DNA of 64,000 bases from CAVXFL01 sp963761015 (GTDB taxonomy: Bacteria > Pseudomonadota > Alphaproteobacteria > Acetobacterales > Acetobacteraceae), in NCBI GenBank assembly GCA_963761015.1, contig CAVXFL010000009.1:1-64000 (forward strand), written 5' to 3'. Below the pieces are notes generated by a model that searched no databases, was not told the DNA's origin, and worked only from the letters and a program-made list of their open reading frames with translations. The translations under genes were made by a program, and so were the position numbers. Numbering within the stretch: the stretch's first letter is position 1; the number at the start of each line of letters is the position of its first letter. Shown piece after piece: positions 18,256 through 26,215 of this stretch.

Positions 18256-18936
18256 ATGACACGTTTCATCGAAGCCGATCCGTATCCCTGGCCGTTCGAC
18301 GGCGACTTCCGGCCGGAGAACACGGCGCTGATCGTCATCGACATGCAGACCGATTTCTGCGGCCATGGCGGCTACGTCGATCGCATGGGCTACGATCTCT
18401 CGCTCACCCGCGCGCCCATCGCGCCGATTCGCCGCGTGCTCGGCGCCATGCGCGCGGGCGGCTACCACGTGATGCACACGCGCGAGGGCCACCGGCCGGA
18501 CCTGTCCGACCTGCCCGCGAACAAGCGCTGGCGCTCGCGCCGCATCGACGCCGGGATCGGCGATCCCGGCCCGTGCGGGCGCATCCTGGTGCGCGGCGAG
18601 CCGGGCTGGGAGATCATTCCGGAACTGGCGCCGTTGCCGGACGAAACGGTGATCGACAAGCCCGGCAAGGGCAGTTTCTGCGCCACCGACCTGGAGCTGA
18701 TCCTGCGCACGCGCGGCATCCGCAATATCGTGCTCGCCGGCATCACCACCGATGTTTGCGTCCACACCACGATGCGCGAGGCGAACGACCGTGGCTTCGA
18801 GTGCCTGTTGCTGGAGGATTGCTGCGGCGCGACCGATCACGCCAACCACCTCGCGGCGGTCGCGATGGTGAAGATGCAGGGCGGCGTGTTCGGCGCGGTC
18901 GCCGACAGCGCGACCTTCACCGCGCAATTGCCATGA
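18256..18936 (+). CDS. biuH: Biuret hydrolase (BiuH), isochorismatase-like cysteine hydrolase
   Basis: A 226-residue cytoplasmic hydrolase converting biuret to allophanate and ammonia. The catalytic triad is D29 (LIVIDMQTDF), K135 (VIDKPGKGSF) and C168 (GITTDVCVHT). Each is offset by exactly 7 from D36, K142 and C175 as I recall them for the Rhizobium leguminosarum enzyme, and whole stretches (EADPYPWPF, MGYDLSL, TREGHRPDL) look the same as in BiuH. It lies between the permease and the ATPase gene and shares an ATGA overlap with the latter. AtzF, which consumes allophanate, is encoded downstream. Assignment rests on recognised sequence plus context. Confidence 0.9.
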   Translation: MTRFIEADPYPWPFDGDFRPENTALIVIDMQTDFCGHGGYVDRMGYDLSLTRAPIAPIRRVLGAMRAGGYHVMHTREGHRPDLSDLPANKRWRSRRIDAGIGDPGPCGRILVRGEPGWEIIPELAPLPDETVIDKPGKGSFCATDLELILRTRGIRNIVLAGITTDVCVHTTMREANDRGFECLLLEDCCGATDHANHLAAVAMVKMQGGVFGAVADSATFTAQLP

Positions 18937-20444
18937 GCGCGATCGGCGTCGAGGCAGCGGCGATCACCAAACGCTTCGGCGGCTTTACCGCGCTGGAAGA
19001 CGTGTCGCTGAAGGTGCGGCCGGCGAGCGTACACGGGTTGCTCGGCGAGAACGGCGCCGGCAAATCGACCTTGGTGAAGTGCCTGCTCGGCTATTACCGC
19101 GCCGATTCCGGGTCGTTCCTGGTGGACGGCAAGGAAGCCACCATCGACCACACGGCGGATGCCGACGCGCTCGGCCTCGGCATGGTGTACCAGCATTTCA
19201 CGCTGGTGCCGTCCATGACGGTGGCGGAAAACCTGGTCATGGCGCGCGCCTCGGTGCCCGCGGTGATCGACTGGCGGGCGGAGCGCGCCGCGCTCGGCGC
19301 GTTCATGGCGCGAATGCCGTTTCGGGTGCCGCTCGACGCCGAAGTCGGCACGCTCGCGGCGGGCGAGCGGCAGAAGACCGAAATCCTGAAGCAGCTTTAT
19401 TTGCAGCGGCGGTTGCTGGTGCTGGACGAGCCGACCTCCGTGCTGACGCCGCAGGAAGCCGAGGAGATGCTCGGCCTCATGCGCGGCCTGGCGCATCGCG
19501 GCGAGGTCACCATCGTCATCATCACGCACAAGCTGAAGGAAGTGGCGCGCTTCACCGACGACGTGACGGTACTGCGCCGCGGCCGGGTCGCCGGGCGTGG
19601 ACCGACGCGCGATCTCACGCGCGATCAGCTCACCGCGATGATGATCGGCGCGCCGCACGCGCCCGAGAATCCGGAGCGGCGTGGCGAGCCCGCGAACGAA
19701 ACGCGACTGGAAATCCGCGATCTGAGGACGGCCGAGGATCTCGGCCGCGCCGGACTGGATGTCGCGCGGCTGGACGTGCGGGCGCGCGAGATCGTCGGCA
19801 TCGCCGGCGTATCGGGCAACGGCCAGAAGGAGCTGGTCGAGGTGCTCGGCGGACAGCGTCCGGCCGAGAGCGGTGCGGTGCTGGTGGCCGGGGCGCCATA
19901 CGCCGCGCGTCGCGCCGAGGCGCAGGAGCGCGCGGTGCGGGTGCTGCCGGAGGAGCCGCTGCGCAACGGCTGCGTGCCCCGGATGTCGGTCGCGGACAAC
20001 CTCAACCTGCGCGGCTTCGACCACGACGCGCGGGGGCGGCACCGCGCCTGGCTCGATCGGCGCGGCATGGCCGAGCGCGCGCGCCGGATGATCGAGGCTT
20101 ACGGCGTGCGCGCCCCCTCGCCCGAGGCGCCGATCGGCGTGCTCTCGGGCGGCAACGTGCAGCGATGCGTGCTGGCGCGCGAGCTGGACGGCGAGGTGCG
20201 GCTGCTGATCGTCGCCAACCCGTGTTTCGGCCTGGACGTGAAGGCGGTCGCCGAGGTGCGCGCGCGCATCATGGCGGCGCGCAACGCGGGGGCCGGCGTG
20301 CTGCTGATTTCCGAGGACCTGGACGAAATCCTCGAACTCGCCGACCGCATCGTGGTCATGCGCCAGGGCCGCATCGTGCACGAAACGGCCGGCGCGGTGG
20401 CGGACGCCCAGGCGATCGGCGCGCACATGCTGGGGCACGGCTGA
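18933..20444 (+). CDS. ABC transporter ATP-binding protein (NupO/YufO type)
   Basis: A 503-residue ATPase with two tandem nucleotide-binding domains, as usual for Bmp-type and sugar/nucleoside importers. The N-terminal half has Walker A GENGAGKS, a degenerate signature (LAAGERQKTEIL) and Walker B LLVLDEPTSVL. The C-terminal half has GVSGNGQKEL in place of a canonical Walker A, signature LSGGNVQR and IVANPCFGLD instead of a normal Walker B, which is typical of the second domain in this class. The start overlaps biuH (ATGA) and the stop overlaps the next gene (TGATG). Confidence 0.93.
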   Translation: MSAIGVEAAAITKRFGGFTALEDVSLKVRPASVHGLLGENGAGKSTLVKCLLGYYRADSGSFLVDGKEATIDHTADADALGLGMVYQHFTLVPSMTVAENLVMARASVPAVIDWRAERAALGAFMARMPFRVPLDAEVGTLAAGERQKTEILKQLYLQRRLLVLDEPTSVLTPQEAEEMLGLMRGLAHRGEVTIVIITHKLKEVARFTDDVTVLRRGRVAGRGPTRDLTRDQLTAMMIGAPHAPENPERRGEPANETRLEIRDLRTAEDLGRAGLDVARLDVRAREIVGIAGVSGNGQKELVEVLGGQRPAESGAVLVAGAPYAARRAEAQERAVRVLPEEPLRNGCVPRMSVADNLNLRGFDHDARGRHRAWLDRRGMAERARRMIEAYGVRAPSPEAPIGVLSGGNVQRCVLARELDGEVRLLIVANPCFGLDVKAVAEVRARIMAARNAGAGVLLISEDLDEILELADRIVVMRQGRIVHETAGAVADAQAIGAHMLGHG

Positions 20445-21133
20445 TGCGCGTGATCGGCGCGGCGCGGCCGTTCCGCTTCAGCTTCCCGCCCGCGCGCACG
20501 GCGCTGATCGTCATCGACATGCAGCGCGATTTCCTGGAGCCCGGCGGCTTCGGCGAGGCGCTCGGCAACGATGTCGCGCAACTGGGTGCGATCGTGCCGG
20601 AAGTGCAACGCCTGCTCGCCGCCGCGCGCGCCGCCGGCTTGTTCATCGTGCACACGCGCGAGAACCACGCGCCCGATCTGTCGGATTGTCCGCCCGCCAA
20701 GCGCAATCGCGGCAATCCGCGGCTGCGCATCGGCGATCCCGGTCCGATGGGCCGCGTGCTGATCCGCGGCGAGCCGGGGGCGGAGATCGTGGCGGAGCTG
20801 GCGCCGGCGCCGGGCGAGGTGGTCATCGACAAGCCGGGCAAGGGCGCGTTCCATGCCACCGAACTGCAATCCATCCTGCGCGCGCACGGCATCACGCATC
20901 TGCTGATCGCCGGCGTCACCACCGAGGTTTGCGTGCAGACCACGATGCGCGAGGCCAACGACCGCGGCTACGACTGCCTGCTGGTCGAGGACGCGACCGC
21001 AAGCTATTTTCCCGCCTTCAAGCAGGCGGTGCTGCAAATGGTGCGGGCGCAGGGCGCGATCGTCGGTTGGACCGCGCCGAGCGTGGAGGTAACGTCCGCG
21101 CTCGCCACGAAGCTGCCCGCCCCGGCCGCGTGA
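20444..21133 (+). CDS. BiuH-like cysteine hydrolase, candidate triuret hydrolase
   Basis: A 229-residue isochorismatase-fold hydrolase paralogous to the BiuH at 18256. The triad is kept: D25 (LIVIDMQRDF), K130 (VVIDKPGKGAF) and C163 (GVTTEVCVQT). Residues around the active site differ from BiuH (ENHAPDLSDCPPAK, GAFHATE, DATASYFPAF), suggesting another substrate. Literature describes triuret hydrolases (TrtA) as BiuH relatives encoded beside biuret and allophanate hydrolases, so triuret is the most likely substrate. Ureidoacrylate or another ureide is possible. The start overlaps the ATPase stop and the stop overlaps atzF (GTGA). Confidence 0.75.
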   Translation: MRVIGAARPFRFSFPPARTALIVIDMQRDFLEPGGFGEALGNDVAQLGAIVPEVQRLLAAARAAGLFIVHTRENHAPDLSDCPPAKRNRGNPRLRIGDPGPMGRVLIRGEPGAEIVAELAPAPGEVVIDKPGKGAFHATELQSILRAHGITHLLIAGVTTEVCVQTTMREANDRGYDCLLVEDATASYFPAFKQAVLQMVRAQGAIVGWTAPSVEVTSALATKLPAPAA

Positions 21134-22855
21134 CCTCGCCGATCGAGGCGGCCGAGGCCGCGCTCGCGGCCGATCGCGCGCACGACGATCCGGCGATCTG
21201 GATCACGCGCCTGCCGGACGTGGCGATCCTGGACCGGGCTCGTGCGCTTCAGGCCGAGGGGCCGCGCGGGCGGCAGCTCTGGGGCGTGCCCTTCGCGGTG
21301 AAGGACAATATCGACATCGCCGGGCTGCCGACCACGGCGGCCTGTCCGGCCTTCGCTTATATGCCCGAGGCGAGCGCGCCGTGCGTGCAGAAACTGCTCG
21401 ACGCGGGCGCGCTGTTGATCGGCAAGACCAATCTCGACCAGTTCGCGACCGGACTGGCCGGCGTGCGCAGCCCGTACGGCGTGCCGCGCAACCTGTTCGA
21501 TCCGGCGCGGGTGCCGGGCGGATCGTCTTCCGGCTCCGCCGCGGCGGTGAGCCGCCGGCATCGCGCGCTTCGCCCTCGGCACGGACACCGCCGGCTCCGG
21601 CCGCGTGCCGGCGATGTTCGGCAACATCGTCGGGCTGAAGCCGACACTCGGCAGCGTTTCCGCGCGCGGCGTCGTGCCGGCGTGCCGATCGATCGAGACC
21701 GTGTCGGTGTTCGCGCCGAGCGTGGACGAGGCGCTGGCGGTTTCGCGGGTCATCGCGGGCTACGACGAGTCGGACCCGTACGCCCGCCGCCCGCCGCATC
21801 CGCATCTGCGGCGCGCGGGCTTGCCGCCTTGCGCGCGCCTCGCCGCCGTCGATCCCGCGTTGTGCGATCCCGATATCGCCGAGGTTTACGCGAACGCGGT
21901 CGGTGAACTCGGCGCGGAAACGATCGACATCGCGCCGCTGCTCGCGGTCGGCCGCCTGCTCTACGACGGACCATGGGTGGCCGAGCGCACGGCGGCGCTG
22001 CGCGAGGTGTTGGAGCGGCGGCCGGACATCCTGCACCCGGTTACGCGCGCCATCCTCGAAGGCGGGCTCGCCCGCCGCACCGCCGACGCGTTCGCGGCCT
22101 TTCACGCCGTTGCGCTGGCGCGGCGGCAGGTGGCGGCGCTGTTCGCGGGCTACGACGCGCTGATCGTGCCGACCGCGCCGGCAACGCCGACATTGGCCGA
22201 GCTGGCGGCCGATCCGATCGGGGCCAATAGCCGGCTCGGCACGTTCAGCACGTTCGTCAATCTCTGCGACCTGGCCGGCTTCGCCGTGCCCTGCGGCGTC
22301 ACCCGCTCCGGTCTGCCGGTCGGCGCGACGGTGCTGGGCCCCGCCTGGGCCGAGGGCCGGCTGGCTCCGCTCGCGGATCGGCTGCACCGGCGCCGGGTCG
22401 CCCATGTCGGTGCGACCGAGCGGGCGCTGCCGCCGCCCGCCGCGCCCGATCCGGTCGGCGGCGAGGAGACCGCGCTGTTCTGCATCGGCGCGCATATGTC
22501 GGGTCTGCCATTGAACGGCGCGCTGACCGGAAGGGGCGGCCGCTTCGTCGGAATGGCCGAGACGGCGCCGGTGTACCGCCTTCACGCCCTCGGCGACCGG
22601 CCCGGCCTGGTGCGCGGGGAGAGCGGGGCGGCGATCGCGGGCGAGGTCTGGGCCTTGCCCACCGCCGCCATCGGCGCGCTGCTCGCCGAAGTCCCGCCGC
22701 CGCTCGGCTTCGGCTCGGTCGAATTGACGGACGGCGCGTGTCTCGGCTTCCTGGCCGAGGCGGCCGGGGTGGCTGGCGCGCCGGACATCACGCAATTCGG
22801 CGGCTGGCGCGCTTACCTCGGCCGGAACACCGCGCGCCCGACCGCACCGGCCTGA
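21130..22855 (+). pseudogene. atzF: Allophanate hydrolase AtzF, frameshifted
   Basis: Amidase-signature enzyme splitting allophanate into ammonia and CO2; 574 residues if one base is removed. The N-terminal amidase domain shows the catalytic lysine in VPFAVKDNIDIAG (K58) and the serine region GGSSSGSAAAV. One extra base in GCCGCC (21551-21556) breaks the frame just before GIARFALGTDTAGSGRVPA, which carries the nucleophile. The second frame continues through the C-terminal allophanate hydrolase domain (FCIGAHMSGLPLN...) to 22855. The GTG start at 21130 overlaps the previous stop. There is no urea carboxylase domain, as in AtzF rather than DUR1,2. The frameshift may be a sequence error. Confidence 0.88.
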
Positions 22856-22885
22856 TCGATCGTTACGCCGCGCGCGATGCCGAGG

Positions 22886-23110
22886 TTACTTCTTGATCCC
22901 CAGGCCGGCGAAGCGCTTGTTGAACTTCGCGACCTGGCCGCCGGTGTCGATGATCCGGTGCTGGCCGGTCCAGGCCGGGTGCGATTTCGGGTCGATGTCG
23001 AGCCTGAGCGTGTCGCCTTGCTTGCCGTAGCACGAGCGGGTCTTGAACGGCGTGCCGTCGGTCATCAGCACGTTGATCTCGTGGTAATCGGGGTGAATGC
23101 CCTGCTTCAT
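22886..23110 (-). CDS. rpmE: 50S ribosomal protein L31
   Basis: A 74-residue ribosomal protein starting MKQGIHPDYHEINVLMTDG at 23110. It lacks the Cys pairs of the zinc-binding C+ form, with one cysteine in TRSCYGKQGD, so it is the C-minus-like form found in many alphaproteobacteria. The C-terminus GQVAKFNKRFAGLG is typical. It converges with the nitrogen operon, 30 nt away. A start further upstream is open but does not match the family. Confidence 0.95.
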   Translation of the reverse strand: MKQGIHPDYHEINVLMTDGTPFKTRSCYGKQGDTLRLDIDPKSHPAWTGQHRIIDTGGQVAKFNKRFAGLGIKK

Positions 23111-23214
23111 GGCTTGGCTCCGGTATGCCCGCCGATGCCGACCGGCGAGACGATGCGACAGGGCGGGCCCTATAGCCGCGTCGCCGCCCGGCCGCAAGCA
23201 AACGCCGCCCGGTG

Positions 23215-23793
23215 TTACCGTGGGGCTTCGCCGTTCCGCGGGGCGGCGCCGGCCGAGCCGCGCTGGAAGCGCCGCAGGCGCGCCAGGCGCCGCTGCTGGC
23301 GACGCTCTTCCCGATAGCGGAAGATGCGGTCCGCGGTCTGCTTCTGCTCCGCCGACAGGCCGTTGTACAGCGCCGCGAACGCGGTCACTTGCCTGGCGAG
23401 ATCCTCGGCCTGCGCCTGCTGGATTTTCTGATAGTCCCGGAGATTCTCGACCGCGCTCATGCCCGCGTAATTCGCGGCGCGCTGCTGGTAGAGCCGGTCC
23501 AGATGCTCCGGAACCGCGCGCATGGTGATCGCGTACGCGCTCCAGGCAGCCTCCTGGGCAGTGGTGATCCGGAGTTGACGATGCAGCCTGGCGAGCACGC
23601 GCTCGACCCAGCTTTCGCCGCTCGGCGCCGCCGCGGTCCCGTTCGGCTTGACCACCGCATTGCCGACCGCGGCCCGCTTCGGGGCCGGAGCGGGATTGCC
23701 GGCCTGAGGTTGTGCGAAGCCGGGCAGGGTCAAGCCCAGCACGCCAACGAAAGCCAGAGCGGTCAGCCGCGATTTCGGCAAGCGTGTTTTCAT
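23215..23793 (-). CDS. Spy/CpxP-like periplasmic protein (LTXXQ motif)
   Basis: A 192-residue exported protein with signal peptide (LTALAFVGVLGLTLPGFAQ). The mature part is helical and rich in Ala, Gln and Arg. It has two LTxxQ-like motifs, RITTAQEAAWSAY (about residue 76) and GLSAEQKQTADRIF (about 145), as in the Spy/CpxP chaperone family. The C-terminus is strongly basic (REERRQQRRLARLRRFQRG). A periplasmic stress-chaperone role is inferred from the family. It is encoded upstream of rpmE on the same strand, with a gap of about 100 nt. Confidence 0.75.
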   Translation of the reverse strand: MKTRLPKSRLTALAFVGVLGLTLPGFAQPQAGNPAPAPKRAAVGNAVVKPNGTAAAPSGESWVERVLARLHRQLRITTAQEAAWSAYAITMRAVPEHLDRLYQQRAANYAGMSAVENLRDYQKIQQAQAEDLARQVTAFAALYNGLSAEQKQTADRIFRYREERRQQRRLARLRRFQRGSAGAAPRNGEAPR

Positions 23794-23975
23794 GTATCGT
23801 CTCCGTTGCGCAACCTTCTCCCGCGCACGCCGCTCGCTCGATCCGCTCACGCGTGCGTTGGTATTCAACCTCAGGTTTCGTATACGGCGGTGTTCGAGCC
23901 AGGGCAAGTCGCCACTATTGCGGCCCCGGAGCCCGGCTCATAGCGTCCGGCCCATTACCATCGGGAGGACAGGAC

Positions 23976-24728
23976 ATGCGTCTGCAAGGGAAAGTCGCGA
24001 TCGTCACCGGGGCGGCCAGCGGCTTCGGCGAGGGCATCGCCAAGCTGTTCGCGCGCGAGGGCGCGCGGCTGGTGCTCTCGGATCTGAACGAAGCGGGGCT
24101 GGCGCGCGTCGCCGGGGAGATCGGCGGCGAGGTCCGCTGCGTGACCGGCGATGTCAGCCGCGGCCCCGACGTGCAGGCGATGGTGGACGCGGCGGTGCGC
24201 CACTTCGGCGGGCTCGACGTCGCCGTGAACAACGCCGGCACCACGCATCGCAACCGGCCGGTGCTCGACGTGGACGAAGCGAGCTTCGACCGCGTCTATG
24301 CCGTCAACGTGAAGTCCATCTACTGGATGGTGCAGTCGGCCGTGCCGGTGCTGCGCAAGCAGGGCCGCGGCGGCTCCCTGATCAACGTCAGCAGCACCGC
24401 CGGCATCCGTCCGCGCCCCGGCCTGGTCTGGTACAACGGCAGCAAGGGCGCGGTGAACATCATCACGCATGGGCTCGCGATCGAACTCGGGCCCGACAAC
24501 ATTCGCGTCAACGCGGTCTGCCCGGTGATCGGCGCGACCGGTCTGCTCACCGAGTTCATGGGCCTGCCGGACACGCCGGAGAACCGCGCCAAGTTCGTCG
24601 GCACCATTCCGCTCGGGCGCATGAGCACGCCGGCCGACATCGCCAATGCCTGCCTGTGGCTGGCCGAGGATGCCAGTTCGTTCATCACCGGCGTGCTGCT
24701 GCCGGTCGATGGCGGGCGCTGCGCCTGA
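23976..24728 (+). CDS. SDR-family oxidoreductase (glucose/3-oxoacyl dehydrogenase type)
   Basis: A 250-residue classical short-chain dehydrogenase. It has the NAD(P) motif TGAASGFGEGIA, NNAG at NNAGTTHRN, catalytic Ser (INVSSTAG) and the YxxxK pair in WYNGSKGAVN, and ends in the usual FITGVLLPVDGG. The start at ATG 23976 follows GGGAGGACAGG. D37 after the second strand (SDLNEAG) suggests NAD preference. The substrate is not determined. The pyridoxal kinase gene follows after 28 nt. Confidence 0.88.
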   Translation: MRLQGKVAIVTGAASGFGEGIAKLFAREGARLVLSDLNEAGLARVAGEIGGEVRCVTGDVSRGPDVQAMVDAAVRHFGGLDVAVNNAGTTHRNRPVLDVDEASFDRVYAVNVKSIYWMVQSAVPVLRKQGRGGSLINVSSTAGIRPRPGLVWYNGSKGAVNIITHGLAIELGPDNIRVNAVCPVIGATGLLTEFMGLPDTPENRAKFVGTIPLGRMSTPADIANACLWLAEDASSFITGVLLPVDGGRCA

Positions 24729-24756
24729 TCGGCGCCCGGCGGGACTGGAGGCCGGG

Positions 24757-25617
24757 GTGAACATCCTCTCGCTCCAGTCCTGGGTGGTGTACGGGCATGT
24801 CGGCAACGCGGCGGCGGTGTTCCCGCTGCAGCGGCTCGGCGCCGAGGTCTGGGCGGTCAACACCGTCCAGTTCTCCAACCACACCGGCTACGGCGCCTGG
24901 ACCGGACAGGTGGCGAGCGGGGTGGAGATCGCCGCCCTGGTCGAGGGCATCGCCGCGCGCGGCGTGCTGCCGAGCTGCGACGCGGTGCTCTCCGGCTACA
25001 TGGGCGATCAGGCGATCGGGACGGCGATACTCGACGCGGTGGCCCGGGTGCGCGGCGCCAATCCGCGCGCCGTCTATTGCTGCGATCCGGTGATCGGGGA
25101 TGCCGCGACCGGCGTCTACGTGCGGCCGGGCATCCCCGAGTTCATGCGCGCCAAAACCCTGCCGCAAGCCGACTTCGCCACGCCGAACCAGTTCGAGCTG
25201 GAGCACCTGACCGGACTTGCCTGTCGCACGCTGGATCAGGCCAAGGCGGCGGTGGCGGATCTGCAGGTCGCGCTACGGCCCGACGGCCCGCGCTGCGTGG
25301 TCGCGACCAGCCTGATGACCGAGGAGACCCCATCCGATGCGATCGACCTGTTGGTTGCCGAGGGCGGGGCGTTCCATTTGCTGCGCACGCCGCTTCTCGA
25401 CCTCGCGGTGAACGGCGCCGGCGACGTGCTCGCCGCGCTGTTCCTGTTGCATCGGCTCCGCGGCGCCGCGGCGGCGCCGGCGCTCGAGCTGGCCGGCTCG
25501 TCGCTCTACGGCGTCTTGCGCCGGACCGCGGCGGCCGGCTCGCGCGAGATGCTGACGGTGGCGGCGCAGGAGGAGTTCGTCGCCCCGTCGGTCCGCTTCC
25601 GCGCGGTCCCGTGCTGA
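24757..25617 (+). CDS. pdxY: Pyridoxal kinase (PdxY type)
   Basis: A 286-residue kinase of the ribokinase superfamily that phosphorylates pyridoxal in B6 salvage. Diagnostic segments: ILSLQSWVVYGHVGNAAAVF at the N-terminus, NTVQFSNHTGYG, VYCCDPVIGD, and the anion hole/catalytic base LAVNGAGDVLAALF, where the family has GTGD; here the loop reads NGAGD, close to the usual form. The GTG start at 24757 follows GGAGGCC. It probably shares a transcript with the preceding SDR gene. Confidence 0.9.
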   Translation: MNILSLQSWVVYGHVGNAAAVFPLQRLGAEVWAVNTVQFSNHTGYGAWTGQVASGVEIAALVEGIAARGVLPSCDAVLSGYMGDQAIGTAILDAVARVRGANPRAVYCCDPVIGDAATGVYVRPGIPEFMRAKTLPQADFATPNQFELEHLTGLACRTLDQAKAAVADLQVALRPDGPRCVVATSLMTEETPSDAIDLLVAEGGAFHLLRTPLLDLAVNGAGDVLAALFLLHRLRGAAAAPALELAGSSLYGVLRRTAAAGSREMLTVAAQEEFVAPSVRFRAVPC

Positions 25618-25651
25618 CCCTGCGTGGTTGCGCGTGCAGCGTAGCCGCGAG

Positions 25652-25674
25652 ATGGCCGGAACAGGTCCGGCCAT
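25652..25674. repeat. Perfect intergenic hairpin between convergent genes
   Basis: ATGGCCGGA (25652-25660) and TCCGGCCAT (25666-25674) form a perfect 9-bp stem with loop ACAGG. It has no T-run but lies between the convergent pdxY and FYDLN genes, so it may terminate both ways. The sequence around it (GGCCGG-ACAGG-CCGGCC followed by ATGACGG) resembles a dispersed intergenic repeat of some alphaproteobacteria, as I remember it. Confidence 0.5.
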
Positions 25675-25746
25675 GACGGATCGGGCTGACGTCGCGTGTG
25701 CGCGCCTGCCTGCTCGCGGTCGCCGCCGGTTTGACGGGTCCGAGGC

Positions 25747-26076
25747 TCAGCGCTCGCCTTCGTCGCTCTCCGGCTCGACCTCGATGTCGCCGCTCAGCGT
25801 TTCGCTGTCGTCCTCGAGTTCGGAGGCGTCCTCGAGCACGTCCTCCTCCGCCTCCTCGGGGACTTCGACCTCGAGTTCGGACTCCTCGATCGCCGGGACC
25901 GGCTTCTTCGGCCGCTTCTCCTCGACGACGTTGCCACCCGTCCGGCGCGGACGCGGCTGCTCGATCGGTTGCTCGGTGCCGCATTTGGGGCACACCGGCG
26001 GGGTCTTGCCGAGGTCGTAGAAGCGCGCGCCGCAGGCGACGCAGACGTGCTTGGTGCCGAGTTCCGCCTTGCCCAT
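25747..26076 (-). CDS. TIGR02300/FYDLN-acid family protein
   Basis: A 109-residue protein beginning MGKAELGTKHVCVACGARFYDLGKTPPVCPKCG: two CxxC pairs (a zinc-ribbon-like head) and the FYDL signature that names the family. The rest is a long acidic tail (Glu/Asp repeats). The function is unknown, but this family lies beside aroA-cmk-rpsA in many alphaproteobacteria, as here, where it is divergent from aroA. Confidence 0.9.
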   Translation of the reverse strand: MGKAELGTKHVCVACGARFYDLGKTPPVCPKCGTEQPIEQPRPRRTGGNVVEEKRPKKPVPAIEESELEVEVPEEAEEDVLEDASELEDDSETLSGDIEVEPESDEGER

Positions 26077-26166
26077 TCGCGCGGCCCCATTTGCCGGTTA
26101 TCGAAGGGCGCGCCCCATGCCACCGTGCCGCCCGGCTGTCAAACCCTTTGCGCCCATGCTAAGCGC

Positions 26167-26202
26167 CCCCGTCCCCGTCCCCGTCCTTGTCTCCGTCCTC
26201 GT
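26167..26202. repeat. Six imperfect CCCCGT hexamers just upstream of aroA
   Basis: Units are CCCCGT three times, then CCTTGT, CTCCGT and CCTCGT, ending 13 nt before the aroA ATG at 26216. The tract occupies the place of the ribosome binding site and codes for alternating Pro-Val if the longer frame from 26051 is translated. Length changes of two or more bases would alter spacing in the leader. Confidence 0.6.
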
Positions 26203-26215
26203 CCCGGACCGCGCC

